Positions 16,026 to 23,499 of a stretch of DNA of 36,838 bases are shown here, piece after piece. The stretch is from Mycolicibacterium sp. (GTDB lineage: Bacteria; Actinomycetota; Actinomycetes; Mycobacteriales; Mycobacteriaceae): assembly GCA_020637165.1 (NCBI GenBank), contig JACJWN010000016.1, positions 1-36,838 on the forward strand. Direction: 5' to 3'. Under the pieces are notes generated by a model, which was not told the DNA's origin, searched no databases, and was given only the letters and a program-made list of their open reading frames with translations. Position numbers and translations under genes: made by a program. The first letter of the stretch is position 1; each line of letters starts with the position of its first letter.

Positions 16026-16567
16026 ATGAGCAGCAGATCGATCAGCGCAAACGTCGTGATCATCGGCTCGGGGCCGGCCGGGATGGCCGCGGCCGCGGCC
16101 GCGCAAGGGCCGGGGCCTCGGTCATCGTCTTGGAGTCGGGGAGCCGCATCGGCGGCAACGCGGTCCGCTCGAACGGATACCTCGCCTTCGTCGATTCCGA
16201 TGCGACCGCACAGACCGCCATCCGCACCGAATTGGGTGTGCGCGCAGACCGGCTCATCGTCAAGGAAGGTCGGGTCGCCGGTGTGGTCGCCCACCGCCTC
16301 GAGGGCGGGATGTCGTTGAACGTTCGCGCGACGCGGGCGGTTGTGTTGGCCACCGGCGGCCATCAGGCCGGCCACCGGTTGCGGGCGCACTACCAGTCCA
16401 TCTCCTGCGGTGGGTTCCGCACCACGGCGCGGATGCAGGTGATCGACGTCTTCGGCGCGGCGATCCCAGGCCTCTATGCCGCTGAGGACACCACGTTGCG
16501 CCGCACGGATCGGATTGCCGGCGCGCAGGCGACCAATGCATCAGTCAGAACTGTTTGGGGGCCATAA
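16026..16567 (+). pseudogene. decayed FAD-dependent oxidoreductase (FAD_binding_2 type)
   Basis: The start reads MSSRSISANVVIIGSGPAGM, an intact FAD-binding motif. A one-base deletion near 16106-16110 shifts the frame. In the second frame the text continues VIVLESGSRIGGNAVRSNGY, then RADRLIVKEGRVAGVV, RAVVLATGG, and IPGLYAAED, the classic order in fumarate reductase/ketosteroid dehydrogenase-like flavoproteins. At about 180 codons it is less than half the normal length, so most of the substrate domain has been deleted as well. The end TNASVRTVWGP is scrambled. It is non-functional. Confidence 0.8.
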
Positions 16568-16634
16568 CGCCGGACTTTGCGGTGTGCTGGCCCAATTGAT
16601 TTCAGCAGGCGGATTCGCCCATTTGGCTTCCCGG

Positions 16635-16640
16635 TAAAGT
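16635..16640 (+). promoter_or_regulatory. -10 TAAAGT of DyP-encapsulin operon (leaderless)
   Basis: TAAAGT is followed by exactly 7 nt (CGCTCGG) and the GTG at 16648. No Shine-Dalgarno sequence is present. This supports GTG 16648 over ATG 16654 as the DyP start. Confidence 0.5.
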
Positions 16641-16647
16641 CGCTCGG

Positions 16648-17649
16648 GTGCCCATGCCCCGCCGCCAGCCCGTCCTGGCACCGCTGAGCCCCGCTGCGAT
16701 CTTCATGGTCGCCACCATCGACGACGGAGGCGAGGCGGCCGTCCACCGGGCCCTGCCCGATCTGGCGGGCTTGGTTCGCGCGGTCGGGTTCCGCGACCCG
16801 GCCAAGCGGCTGTCCATGGTCACCTCGATCGGGTCGTCCGCATGGGACCGGTTGTTCTGCGGCCCACGTCCCGCGCAGCTGCACCCGTTTGTGGCGTTGA
16901 CCGGTCCGCGTCATCGGGCACCGGCCACTCCCGGGGATCTGCTGTTCCACATCCGCGCGGAGGTGCTCGATGTCTGCTTCGAACTGGCTGGCCAGGTGGT
17001 CAAGGCGATGGGGGGAGCCATTACCGTCGTCGATGAGGTCCACGGCTTCCGCTTCTTCGACAATCGCGACCTGCTCGGTTTCGTCGACGGCACCGAGAAT
17101 CCGGACGGCCAGGCGGCGCTGAATGCCACCGAGATCGGCGACGAGGATCCCGACTTCGTCGGCGGCTGTTACGTGCACGTGCAGAAATATGTGCACGACA
17201 TGTCCGCGTGGGAGGCGCTGAGCGTCACCGAACAGGAGCGGGTGGTCGGACGCACCAAACTGGAGGACATCGAACTCGATGACGCCGTCAAACCCGCCAA
17301 CTCCCATGTGGCGCTGAACGTCATCGAGGACGAGGACGGCAACGAGTTGAAGATCGTGCGCGCCAACATGCCGTTCGGCCAGGTCGGAAAGGGCGAGTAC
17401 GGAACCTACTACATCGGCTATTCGCGCACCCCGGTGGTGACCGAGCGAATGCTGCGCAACATGTTTATCGGTGACCCACCCGGCAACACCGACCGAATCC
17501 TGGATTTCTCGGAGGCGGTCACCGGTACTGCGTTCTTCACCCCCACCGCCGACTTCCTTGACGACCCAGCACCGTTTCCCGGTGCGAGGCCGACCACCGG
17601 CGCCGATGACTCGTTGGCGATCGGAAGCTTGAAAGGATTACCGCTATGA
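16648..17649 (+). CDS. dyp: DyP-type peroxidase, encapsulin cargo
   Basis: This 333-residue heme peroxidase has the GFVDGTENP motif at 144-152 with catalytic D147, the likely proximal heme ligand H220 and distal R238 (IVRANMPFG). No Tat or Sec signal is present. The last residues, DDSLAIGSLKGLPL, match the encapsulin cargo-loading peptide (consensus around IGSLKG), so the enzyme should be packed inside the shell encoded next. The stop overlaps the encapsulin ATG (ATGA at 17646). In M. tuberculosis the equivalent pair is at Rv0799c-Rv0798c, a different locus. Confidence 0.95.
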   Translation: MPMPRRQPVLAPLSPAAIFMVATIDDGGEAAVHRALPDLAGLVRAVGFRDPAKRLSMVTSIGSSAWDRLFCGPRPAQLHPFVALTGPRHRAPATPGDLLFHIRAEVLDVCFELAGQVVKAMGGAITVVDEVHGFRFFDNRDLLGFVDGTENPDGQAALNATEIGDEDPDFVGGCYVHVQKYVHDMSAWEALSVTEQERVVGRTKLEDIELDDAVKPANSHVALNVIEDEDGNELKIVRANMPFGQVGKGEYGTYYIGYSRTPVVTERMLRNMFIGDPPGNTDRILDFSEAVTGTAFFTPTADFLDDPAPFPGARPTTGADDSLAIGSLKGLPL

Positions 17650-18443
17650 ACAATCTGTACCGCGAACTCGCCCCGATCACCGAGGCTGCCTGGGGGGAGA
17701 TCGAACTGGAGGCCAGCCGGACGTTCAAGCGGCATATCGCCGGCCGGCGCGTGGTCGACGTGACGGGGCCGCACGGCGCGGCGACGGCCGCGGTGACGAC
17801 CGGGCGGCTGCTGGATGTTGCCTCACCCGGCCCCGGCGTGGTGGCCCACCTGCGTGATGCCCAGCCGCTGGTGCGGCTCCGGGTTCCGTTCACCTTGTCG
17901 CGCACAGCCATCGACGACGTTGAGCGTGGATCGTCTGACTCCGACTGGGATCCGGTCAAAGATGCCGCCAAGAAGCTGGCGTTCGCCGAGGACCGCGCGA
18001 TCTTCGAGGGCTACTCCGACGCGGCGATTGACGGCATCCGGGGCGTCAGCTCCAATCCCGTGCTCACGCTGCCGGCGGACCCCCGGGAGTTTCCCGATGT
18101 CTTTGCCCAGGCGCTCTCCCAGCTGCGGCTGGCCGGCGTCGACGGCCCGTACTGTGTGCTCCTGTCGGCTGACGCCTACACCAAGGTGAGCGAAACCACT
18201 GAGCATGGCTATCCGATCCGCGAGCACCTCAACCGGCTGGTGGACGGGGAGATCATCTGGGCACCGGCTATCGACGGCGCCTTCGTGCTGAGCACCCGGG
18301 GCGGGGATTTTGACCTGCAGCTGGGCACCGATGTATCGATCGGTTACCTCAGCCATGACGCCGAGACTGTTCGCCTGTATCTGGATGAGACCCTGACCTT
18401 CCTCTGCTACACGGCGGAGGCATCGGTCGCATTGACCAATTAG
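17646..18443 (+). CDS. enc: encapsulin shell protein (Linocin M18/Cfp29 family)
   Basis: This 265-residue HK97-fold family 1 encapsulin starts NNLYRELAPITEAAWGEIE, typical for the family. It continues with TFKRHIAGRRVVDVTGPHG and DRAIFEGY, and ends VALTN. Shells of this type are usually 60-subunit, T=1 particles of about 24 nm. Its only visible cargo is the DyP peroxidase upstream, whose gene overlaps it by 4 nt. The pair probably protects against peroxide or acid stress. Confidence 0.95.
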   Translation: MNNLYRELAPITEAAWGEIELEASRTFKRHIAGRRVVDVTGPHGAATAAVTTGRLLDVASPGPGVVAHLRDAQPLVRLRVPFTLSRTAIDDVERGSSDSDWDPVKDAAKKLAFAEDRAIFEGYSDAAIDGIRGVSSNPVLTLPADPREFPDVFAQALSQLRLAGVDGPYCVLLSADAYTKVSETTEHGYPIREHLNRLVDGEIIWAPAIDGAFVLSTRGGDFDLQLGTDVSIGYLSHDAETVRLYLDETLTFLCYTAEASVALTN

Positions 18444-18596
18444 GCCCCGGCGGCCTGGACGGTTCCAGTGCGGCATAGACGACGACCGCGTTCCAGCTGT
18501 TTGAGGAGTGGACAGACCGAACGCCCAGCGGTGTCAGCCTCTGCGGGCGACGTCTTGGCTGAGGATGGTCATGGCGCCGACGTAGTCGGGTATTAG

Positions 18597-20021
18597 CTAG
18601 AACGGCGGCGGTTTATTGCGTTCGGCGACGCGGGCGTCATTGAGTGAGCGTTCGACAGCATGTCGGTACGCGCGGTCGGCGGCGCGGGTCCGCCGGCGGG
18701 CCGGCATCATCAAGTCGTTGCCGGATTCCGGCGGCCCGGCCGTGATGGACAGTTCGGCCGTGGTGGAGTTCCAGGCGGGGAAGAGCAGCCGGCTTCCCGG
18801 CCGGGTGGTGTAGGTCGCACAGGTCGGTGAGGTCCACACGATGGTCCCATCCGGGTACTGCCGATCGCTCCAGCCTCCGGTGCCGGTCCAAAACGTCTTC
18901 ATCAAGTGGTGTTTTCGGCACAACGCGCGGATGTTGGAAGCCTGTGTCGGCCCGAACGGCCAGGGGATCGCATGATCGAGATCGCACTTCTCGGCGGGCC
19001 GGTCGCAGCTCGGGAACCGGCAGGTGAGGTCCCGCATACGCACGAATTCATCGAGGGCGGTGGAGGGCCGATACCGCAGTTCGGCGGTGGACGGCGGCCT
19101 GCGGACGGGGCGCACCCTGGCGCCGGATCGGATCAGCTCCGACAGCAATGGTGTCGGGATGATCGACCCACCCGCAATGACGGCGGTTCCCGGCACTGCG
19201 GCCGAATCCGGTTGGCCGGCAGCGGCCTCGGCATCTGCCAGGACGTGGATCACGACGCTGGTGGCGCGGGGGTCCGGGCCGGACGCCGGGCATTCGGGGC
19301 CTCCGCACTGGCAGCTGAGGTGCTGGCCGCCGGCGGCCAGGGTCCCGAGCGCATCGGCTCGGCGTTCGCCCATGGATCGCGGATCGTCGTCGCAGACCTC
19401 GCGCGCCATCTCCGCGAGTCGGCGCTGCAGGATGGTGGCGTCGGTGGCTAGCAGGCGACCCCACAACGAGGTGGTGCCGGCCTCGGGGTCCTGCCCGCCG
19501 ATCGACACGTCGCGGTTCTGGGCGCTGGCACGGGTACGCCGCAGCGAACCCGGGTCGTGCCGGTCGACCCAGAAATCGACGGACTGGTCGAGCTTGTATT
19601 GGGACAGCGCATCCCAGCGTCCGGCGTGCTCGGCGATGGACGCGTCGATGAGTGCCCGGGCGTCGGCGTCCTCGACCAACTCGGTTCGCCACGCGATCGC
19701 CGATATGACGCGGGCACTGAGCTTCCCGTCGAGGAACAGTGCCGCCACTTTGGGAAGGCGAAGTCGCAGTGCCATGGACAGATACATCTGACCCGAGGCG
19801 CGGCGGTGGCCGACGCCAAGCGCCGCCGATATCTCCGCGGCGGCGGAATCCCATTCGTCGCAGGCCCAGTGTGCCCGTTGGTCGTCCCCGCAACGCCGGT
19901 GCACCAGCTCGGCCACGGCCGCCAGCCGGCCCGCGGCGGCAGCAGCCTCGGCCGCCGCGTGCTCCGCGATGGCGGCGATCAGCCCGGCGTCGGAGGTGTC
20001 GGAAAATCGACTGTCGAACAT
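18597..20021 (-). CDS. DUF222/HNH endonuclease protein (13E12 family)
   Basis: This 474-residue protein has an N-terminal helical DUF222 domain (about residues 10-230) and a C-terminal HNH nuclease with C334, C339, D349-H350, N363, C368 and H371-H372. The family corresponds to the 13E12 repeat proteins of mycobacteria, found in multiple copies and often near mobile DNA; their role is unknown. I chose the ATG at 20021 because it lies 7 nt after a -10 hexamer and inside a perfect SOS box, which makes it a DNA-damage-inducible gene. Downstream, 18444-18596 holds no supported gene. Confidence 0.9.
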   Translation of the reverse strand: MFDSRFSDTSDAGLIAAIAEHAAAEAAAAAGRLAAVAELVHRRCGDDQRAHWACDEWDSAAAEISAALGVGHRRASGQMYLSMALRLRLPKVAALFLDGKLSARVISAIAWRTELVEDADARALIDASIAEHAGRWDALSQYKLDQSVDFWVDRHDPGSLRRTRASAQNRDVSIGGQDPEAGTTSLWGRLLATDATILQRRLAEMAREVCDDDPRSMGERRADALGTLAAGGQHLSCQCGGPECPASGPDPRATSVVIHVLADAEAAAGQPDSAAVPGTAVIAGGSIIPTPLLSELIRSGARVRPVRRPPSTAELRYRPSTALDEFVRMRDLTCRFPSCDRPAEKCDLDHAIPWPFGPTQASNIRALCRKHHLMKTFWTGTGGWSDRQYPDGTIVWTSPTCATYTTRPGSRLLFPAWNSTTAELSITAGPPESGNDLMMPARRRTRAADRAYRHAVERSLNDARVAERNKPPPF

Positions 20022-20029
20022 GTGTTCGA
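20014..20029. promoter_or_regulatory. LexA SOS box overlapping the DUF222/HNH start codon
   Basis: TCGAACATGTGTTCGA matches the mycobacterial SOS box TCGAAC-N4-GTTCGA at all twelve conserved positions. The start codon (20019-20021, minus strand) is inside it. LexA bound here would cover the end of the -10 and the transcription start. Confidence 0.88.
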
Positions 20030-20034
20030 TTATG
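20029..20034 (-). promoter_or_regulatory. -10 CATAAT of the SOS gene (leaderless)
   Basis: On the minus strand CATAAT is followed by 7 nt (CGAACAC) and the ATG. A TTGTTT lies 16 nt upstream as a possible -35. The SOS box begins at the last base of this hexamer. Confidence 0.5.
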
Positions 20035-20056
20035 CCGGTGGGTGCCGACAAAACAA

Positions 20057-20380
20057 CTACCGCCGGCCACCGCCGTGAATCGGGGCACCGCCGCCGTGGA
20101 TGACCGGCGGGTGGATGTTGGGGACGTCGGGATGGATATTCGGGACGTCGGGGTGAATGTTGGGAATCGGGTTGATCGCCGGAATGGGGTTGAAGTTCGG
20201 GATCGGCACCGGAATGTCGGCGTTGACGTTCACGCCGACCGGCACCCACGGCTGGCACTGGCCGCTGGTGTAGTCGTAATCCATCCCGACCCCGCAACCG
20301 TCGTCGGCGCCGACCGGCGCCGCCGAGACCAGGGCCGCCGCCAGTGCCCACACAGCGGCGAGCGCGCGGTTCACGTTCAC
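20057..20380 (-). CDS. small secreted Pro/Asn-rich repeat protein
   Basis: This 107-residue protein has a signal peptide (residues 1 to about 25, ending VGADD), two cysteines in the short mature N-terminal part, then a repetitive tail. The tail contains [16 protein letters not shown] followed by DVPNIHP copies and a Gly/His end with [10 protein letters not shown]. The start is GTG 20380 or GTG 20374. It is 4 nt behind the diacylglycerol kinase gene and so in its operon, at the position of Rv2253 in M. tuberculosis, another secreted protein. I cannot confirm homology and assign no function. Confidence 0.7.
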   Translation of the reverse strand: MNVNRALAAVWALAAALVSAAPVGADDGCGVGMDYDYTSGQCQPWVPVGVNVNADIPVPIPNFNPIPAINPIPNIHPDVPNIHPDVPNIHPPVIHGGGAPIHGGGRR

Positions 20381-20384
20381 GACT

Positions 20385-21290
20385 CTATGGCGTGAGAATC
20401 TCCAGCGCCCGCGGGACGGCGGAAATCTCTGCGGGCAGGGGGCAGACGTAGTCGCCGTCGGCGTAGGCGTTGATTCCGGGGGACTCCACGGTGATGGTGC
20501 GGGCGCGCGCGGTGGTGACCTCGTCGAGGTCGACGTGGGTGCCCTTGAAGACGGTGGGGAAAAGTCGGATCAGCTTCAGCCGGGAGGCGGTGTGCACCAT
20601 GGTGACGTCGAGCAGTCCGTCGTCGTGGCGTGCATCGGGGCAAATTCGCATACCGCCGCCGTAGCTCCGGGTGTTGCCGAACGCGGCCAGGGTCAGGTCG
20701 GTGAAAATCTCGCGTTGGCCGTCAAGCACCAGTCGAAAAGGGAGTAGCCGCAATTTGGACAGTTCGGCGACGATGGCGAGGTTATAGCGCATCCGGCCGT
20801 GCGGCCAGCTCATCCGGTTGACGCGGTCGCTGACCAGCGAGTCGAACCCGGTCGCCGCCACGGTTCCGAAGTAAGTGCTGCTGCCGTCGCTGCCCTTGAT
20901 GTGTCCCAGATCGACGGTTTCGGTGTGACCGGCGGCGACGACGTCCACCGCGGCAGCCGGATCCCCGGTCGGGATCGAGTACTCCCGGGCGTGGTCGTTG
21001 CCGGTGCCGGCCGGGATGATCCCGAGCGGAATCCCGCTGTGCGGCAACGCCTGCAGAGCCAGTGAGATGACGCCGTCGCCGCCAACGACCACCAGCGCGT
21101 CGGTGCTGTCGGACAGCGCCGAGTCCACAAGTTCGCGGGCGTGGCGGGCGTCTCGTCCGACGATCACGACGACGTCGATACCAAGTTCTTGAAACCGGAG
21201 CGCCGCGCGTTCGGCGGCATGCCGCGCACCGCCGTGGCCGGCCACCGGATTCGTCAGCATGGTGACCTTGCCGATCGTGCGGTGGGTCAC
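20385..21290 (-). CDS. diacylglycerol/lipid kinase (Rv2252-like)
   Basis: This 301-residue protein of the DAGK catalytic family has the nucleotide-binding GGDG in VVVGGDGVISLALQALP, and PAGTGNDHARE. It ends with the conserved DGLLDVTMVH and SPGINAYADGDYV segments. It should phosphorylate diacylglycerol to phosphatidic acid, feeding phospholipid and phosphatidylinositol mannoside synthesis. The GTG at 21290 overlaps the stop of the FAD oxidase gene (GTGA), so the two are coupled. Confidence 0.88.
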   Translation of the reverse strand: MTHRTIGKVTMLTNPVAGHGGARHAAERAALRFQELGIDVVVIVGRDARHARELVDSALSDSTDALVVVGGDGVISLALQALPHSGIPLGIIPAGTGNDHAREYSIPTGDPAAAVDVVAAGHTETVDLGHIKGSDGSSTYFGTVAATGFDSLVSDRVNRMSWPHGRMRYNLAIVAELSKLRLLPFRLVLDGQREIFTDLTLAAFGNTRSYGGGMRICPDARHDDGLLDVTMVHTASRLKLIRLFPTVFKGTHVDLDEVTTARARTITVESPGINAYADGDYVCPLPAEISAVPRALEILTP

Positions 21291-22900
21291 GGGATCAGCT
21301 TGCCCGGGTTGAGGATTCCGGCCGGGTCCAGGGTCTGCTTGACCGCGCGCAGCACCTGGGCGCCCAGCTCGCCGATCTCAGCGGTCATCCACGGCCGGTG
21401 GTCGGCCCCGACCGCGTGGTGGTGGGTGATGGTGCCGCCGTTGGCCACGATCGCCTCGCAGGCGGCTGTCTTGGCCGCGAGCCACTGCGCGGTGACGTCA
21501 CCCCGTTGGCCGGCGACCACGGTGAAGTAGAGCGAGGCACCGGTCGGGTAGACGTGCGAGATGTGGCACATCACCAGCGCGGGGGTGCCGCTGGCGGCCA
21601 GCGAGGTGGTGAGAGCCTCGGTCACCGCGGCCTTGAGCCGGGGGAGGTTCGACCACTTCGTCGCGGTCTCCAGGGTTTCGCACAGCGCTCCAGCGGTCAG
21701 CAGGGAGTCCCGCAGGTAGGGGGCGTCGAACCGGCCCTGCTCCCAGGCCCTGGCCGGCGCTTCGCCCAGCGAGGTGCCCCCGTGCGCCTCCAGGACTGCG
21801 CGGGTCTCGGCGTGCCGGCTCTCGGCGTGCGCCGGTGAGCCCTCGAACAGGGTGATCGCCAGGCAGCCGCCGGTGACGCTCTGTTCGCCGATGCTGTGGG
21901 CGGTCGCCAGGTTCACGCCGGTCTCGACCTCGTCGGAAAGTCGCAAAACCGTCGCACCGGTTCCGGTCTGGGTGGCCGCCCGCAGCGCTCCGGCTCCGGT
22001 GGCGAAGTCGGGGAACGACCATGCTTCGTAACGAACCGTCTCGGGCACCGGGTGCACCCTGACCCTCACCCGGGTGATGACGCCGAATGCCCCCTCGGAG
22101 CCGGAGAACAGTTCGCGCAGATCGGGTCCGGCCGCTGAGGCCGGAGCGCGGCCGAGATCCAGCACACCGGCCGGGGTGACGACCTGCATCCCGCGGACCA
22201 TGTCGCTGAACCGCCCGTAGCCGGCGGAGTCCTGGCCGGAGGATCGCGTCGCCGCGTAGCCGCCGAGGCTGGCGAAGCGGAAGCTCTGCGGGAAGTGGCC
22301 CAGCGAAAACCCGCGCTCACCGAGCAGGCGTTCGGCGTCCGGACCGGTGACTCCGGCGCCGAACTCGGCTTCTCCGGACACCTCGTCGAGCCAATGCAGC
22401 TCGTCCAGGCGGCGCAGGTCCAGGGTCACGAGGGCGTCGAACTCGCCGCGGATCGGGTCCAGCCCGCCCACCACGCTGGTTCCACCGCCGAACGGCACCA
22501 CCGCGATGCGGTGACGCGAGCAGTAGTCCAGGACCGCGGCGACATCCTCGGGATCGCGCGGCAGCACGATGGCATCGGGGGCGTCCTGGTGGGTCTGCTT
22601 GCGCCGCAACAGATCCAGCGTCGACTTGCCGCCGGCGTGCAGCAGCCGCTCGCGATCGTCGGTACGCACATAGTCGGCGCCGACGAGGGCGGCGAGACCG
22701 TCGCGGTGGGTCGGCGTCAGGGCGGACGGGGTCAGTGTCACCTCGTCGATGGCCGGGCCGGCGAGTTCCGTGCCGGAGACCCCGAGCGCCTGCTCGAGCA
22801 GGGAGCGGATGCCGGTGGACAGCGGTTTGGCCAGGGCGGGATCGCCCCAGGCGTCCCAGGCCATCGGAGGAAGCAGATTGGATGCATCGGTGTCGACCAC
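21287..22900 (-). CDS. FAD-linked oxidase, alkyl-DHAP synthase-like (Rv2251-like)
   Basis: This 537-residue vanillyl-alcohol-oxidase-type flavoprotein has a PP-loop-like PFGGGTSVVGG in the N-terminal FAD domain. It also has SLGGYAATRSSGQDSAGYGRF, and a late HHHAVGADHRPW histidine cluster like that of alkyldihydroxyacetonephosphate synthase. It ends with LDPAGILNPGKLIP, typical of the family. The expected role is ether-lipid or related glycerolipid synthesis, but substrate choice in mycobacteria is not known to me. The GTG start at 22900 lies 17 bp from the divergent tetR start, so a shared regulatory region is likely. Confidence 0.87.
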   Translation of the reverse strand: MVDTDASNLLPPMAWDAWGDPALAKPLSTGIRSLLEQALGVSGTELAGPAIDEVTLTPSALTPTHRDGLAALVGADYVRTDDRERLLHAGGKSTLDLLRRKQTHQDAPDAIVLPRDPEDVAAVLDYCSRHRIAVVPFGGGTSVVGGLDPIRGEFDALVTLDLRRLDELHWLDEVSGEAEFGAGVTGPDAERLLGERGFSLGHFPQSFRFASLGGYAATRSSGQDSAGYGRFSDMVRGMQVVTPAGVLDLGRAPASAAGPDLRELFSGSEGAFGVITRVRVRVHPVPETVRYEAWSFPDFATGAGALRAATQTGTGATVLRLSDEVETGVNLATAHSIGEQSVTGGCLAITLFEGSPAHAESRHAETRAVLEAHGGTSLGEAPARAWEQGRFDAPYLRDSLLTAGALCETLETATKWSNLPRLKAAVTEALTTSLAASGTPALVMCHISHVYPTGASLYFTVVAGQRGDVTAQWLAAKTAACEAIVANGGTITHHHAVGADHRPWMTAEIGELGAQVLRAVKQTLDPAGILNPGKLIP

Positions 22901-22904
22901 GCGT

Positions 22905-22910
22905 TACAGT
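22905..22910 (+). promoter_or_regulatory. -10 TACAGT of tetR-type gene (leaderless)
   Basis: TACAGT is followed by 7 nt (ATTACAG) and ATG 22918, so the transcript is probably leaderless. The hexamer lies immediately before the candidate operator. Confidence 0.5.
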
Positions 22911-22935
22911 ATTACAGATGTTGTCAATCAGTAAT
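22911..22935. promoter_or_regulatory. candidate TetR operator over the start codon
   Basis: ATTACAGAT at 22911-22919 and ATCAGTAAT at 22927-22935 form an inverted repeat (8 of 9 matches, 7-nt spacer). It covers +1 and the first codons of the regulator gene and lies just upstream of the divergent FAD oxidase gene. It fits autoregulation and control of both directions. This is inference. Confidence 0.5.
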
Positions 22936-23499
22936 GCGGAGTCGGTGGAGGTCGACGACCGGATTCTGGCGGCTGCGGCCAGTTGCGTCCGAGACTTCGG
23001 CGTCGAGCGAGTCACGCTGGCGGAGATCGCCCGCCGCGCTGGTGTCAGCCGGCCCACGGTCTACCGGCGATGGCCGGATACCCGCGCCATCATGGCGTCT
23101 TTGTTGACCGACCGGATCACCGGCGCTTGGCGCGCGGTGCCGTCCCGCGGATCCGGGCGTGACGCACTGGTGGCACGGATTGTCGGAGTCGCACGCCGGC
23201 TCCAGGCCGACGACCTCATCCTGGCCGTGCTGCGCTCGGCGCCGGAACTGGCGATGGTCTACATCGCCGGCCGGCTCGGCGCCAGCCAGCAGATCCTGAT
23301 CGACCTGGTCGCCGACGAACTGCAAAACGCCCAGTCCGACAGGACCGTCCGTCCGGGCGATCCCCGGCAACTGGCCGCGATGGTCCTCTTGATCACCCAG
23401 TCGGCCATCCAGTCCGCCCAGATCGTCGAGCCGATCCTCGACGGTGACGCTCTTGCCGCCGAACTCGCCCACGCACTGAACGGATACCTGTGCCCATGA
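22918..23499 (+). CDS. TetR-family regulator (Rv2250c-like)
   Basis: This 193-residue protein has an N-terminal helix-turn-helix with the usual TetR text VTLAEIARRAGVSRPTVYRRW (near residues 38-58) and a helical C-terminal ligand domain. The ATG at 22918 is preceded by TACAGT and 7 nt. It is divergent from the FAD oxidase and lipid kinase genes and overlaps glpD by ATGA at 23496. It probably controls both arms in response to a lipid-related ligand, which cannot be named from sequence. Confidence 0.87.
   Translation: MLSISNAESVEVDDRILAAAASCVRDFGVERVTLAEIARRAGVSRPTVYRRWPDTRAIMASLLTDRITGAWRAVPSRGSGRDALVARIVGVARRLQADDLILAVLRSAPELAMVYIAGRLGASQQILIDLVADELQNAQSDRTVRPGDPRQLAAMVLLITQSAIQSAQIVEPILDGDALAAELAHALNGYLCP

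Noticed and set aside
14793-18443. Prophage or transposon carrying the encapsulin genes
   Set aside because: No integrase, transposase, terminal repeats or attachment site are visible, although encapsulins share the HK97 fold.
18444-18596. Small minus-strand frame PDYVGAMTILSQDVARRG near 18534
   Set aside because: Eighteen coding-like residues before a stop are too few to call a gene remnant.
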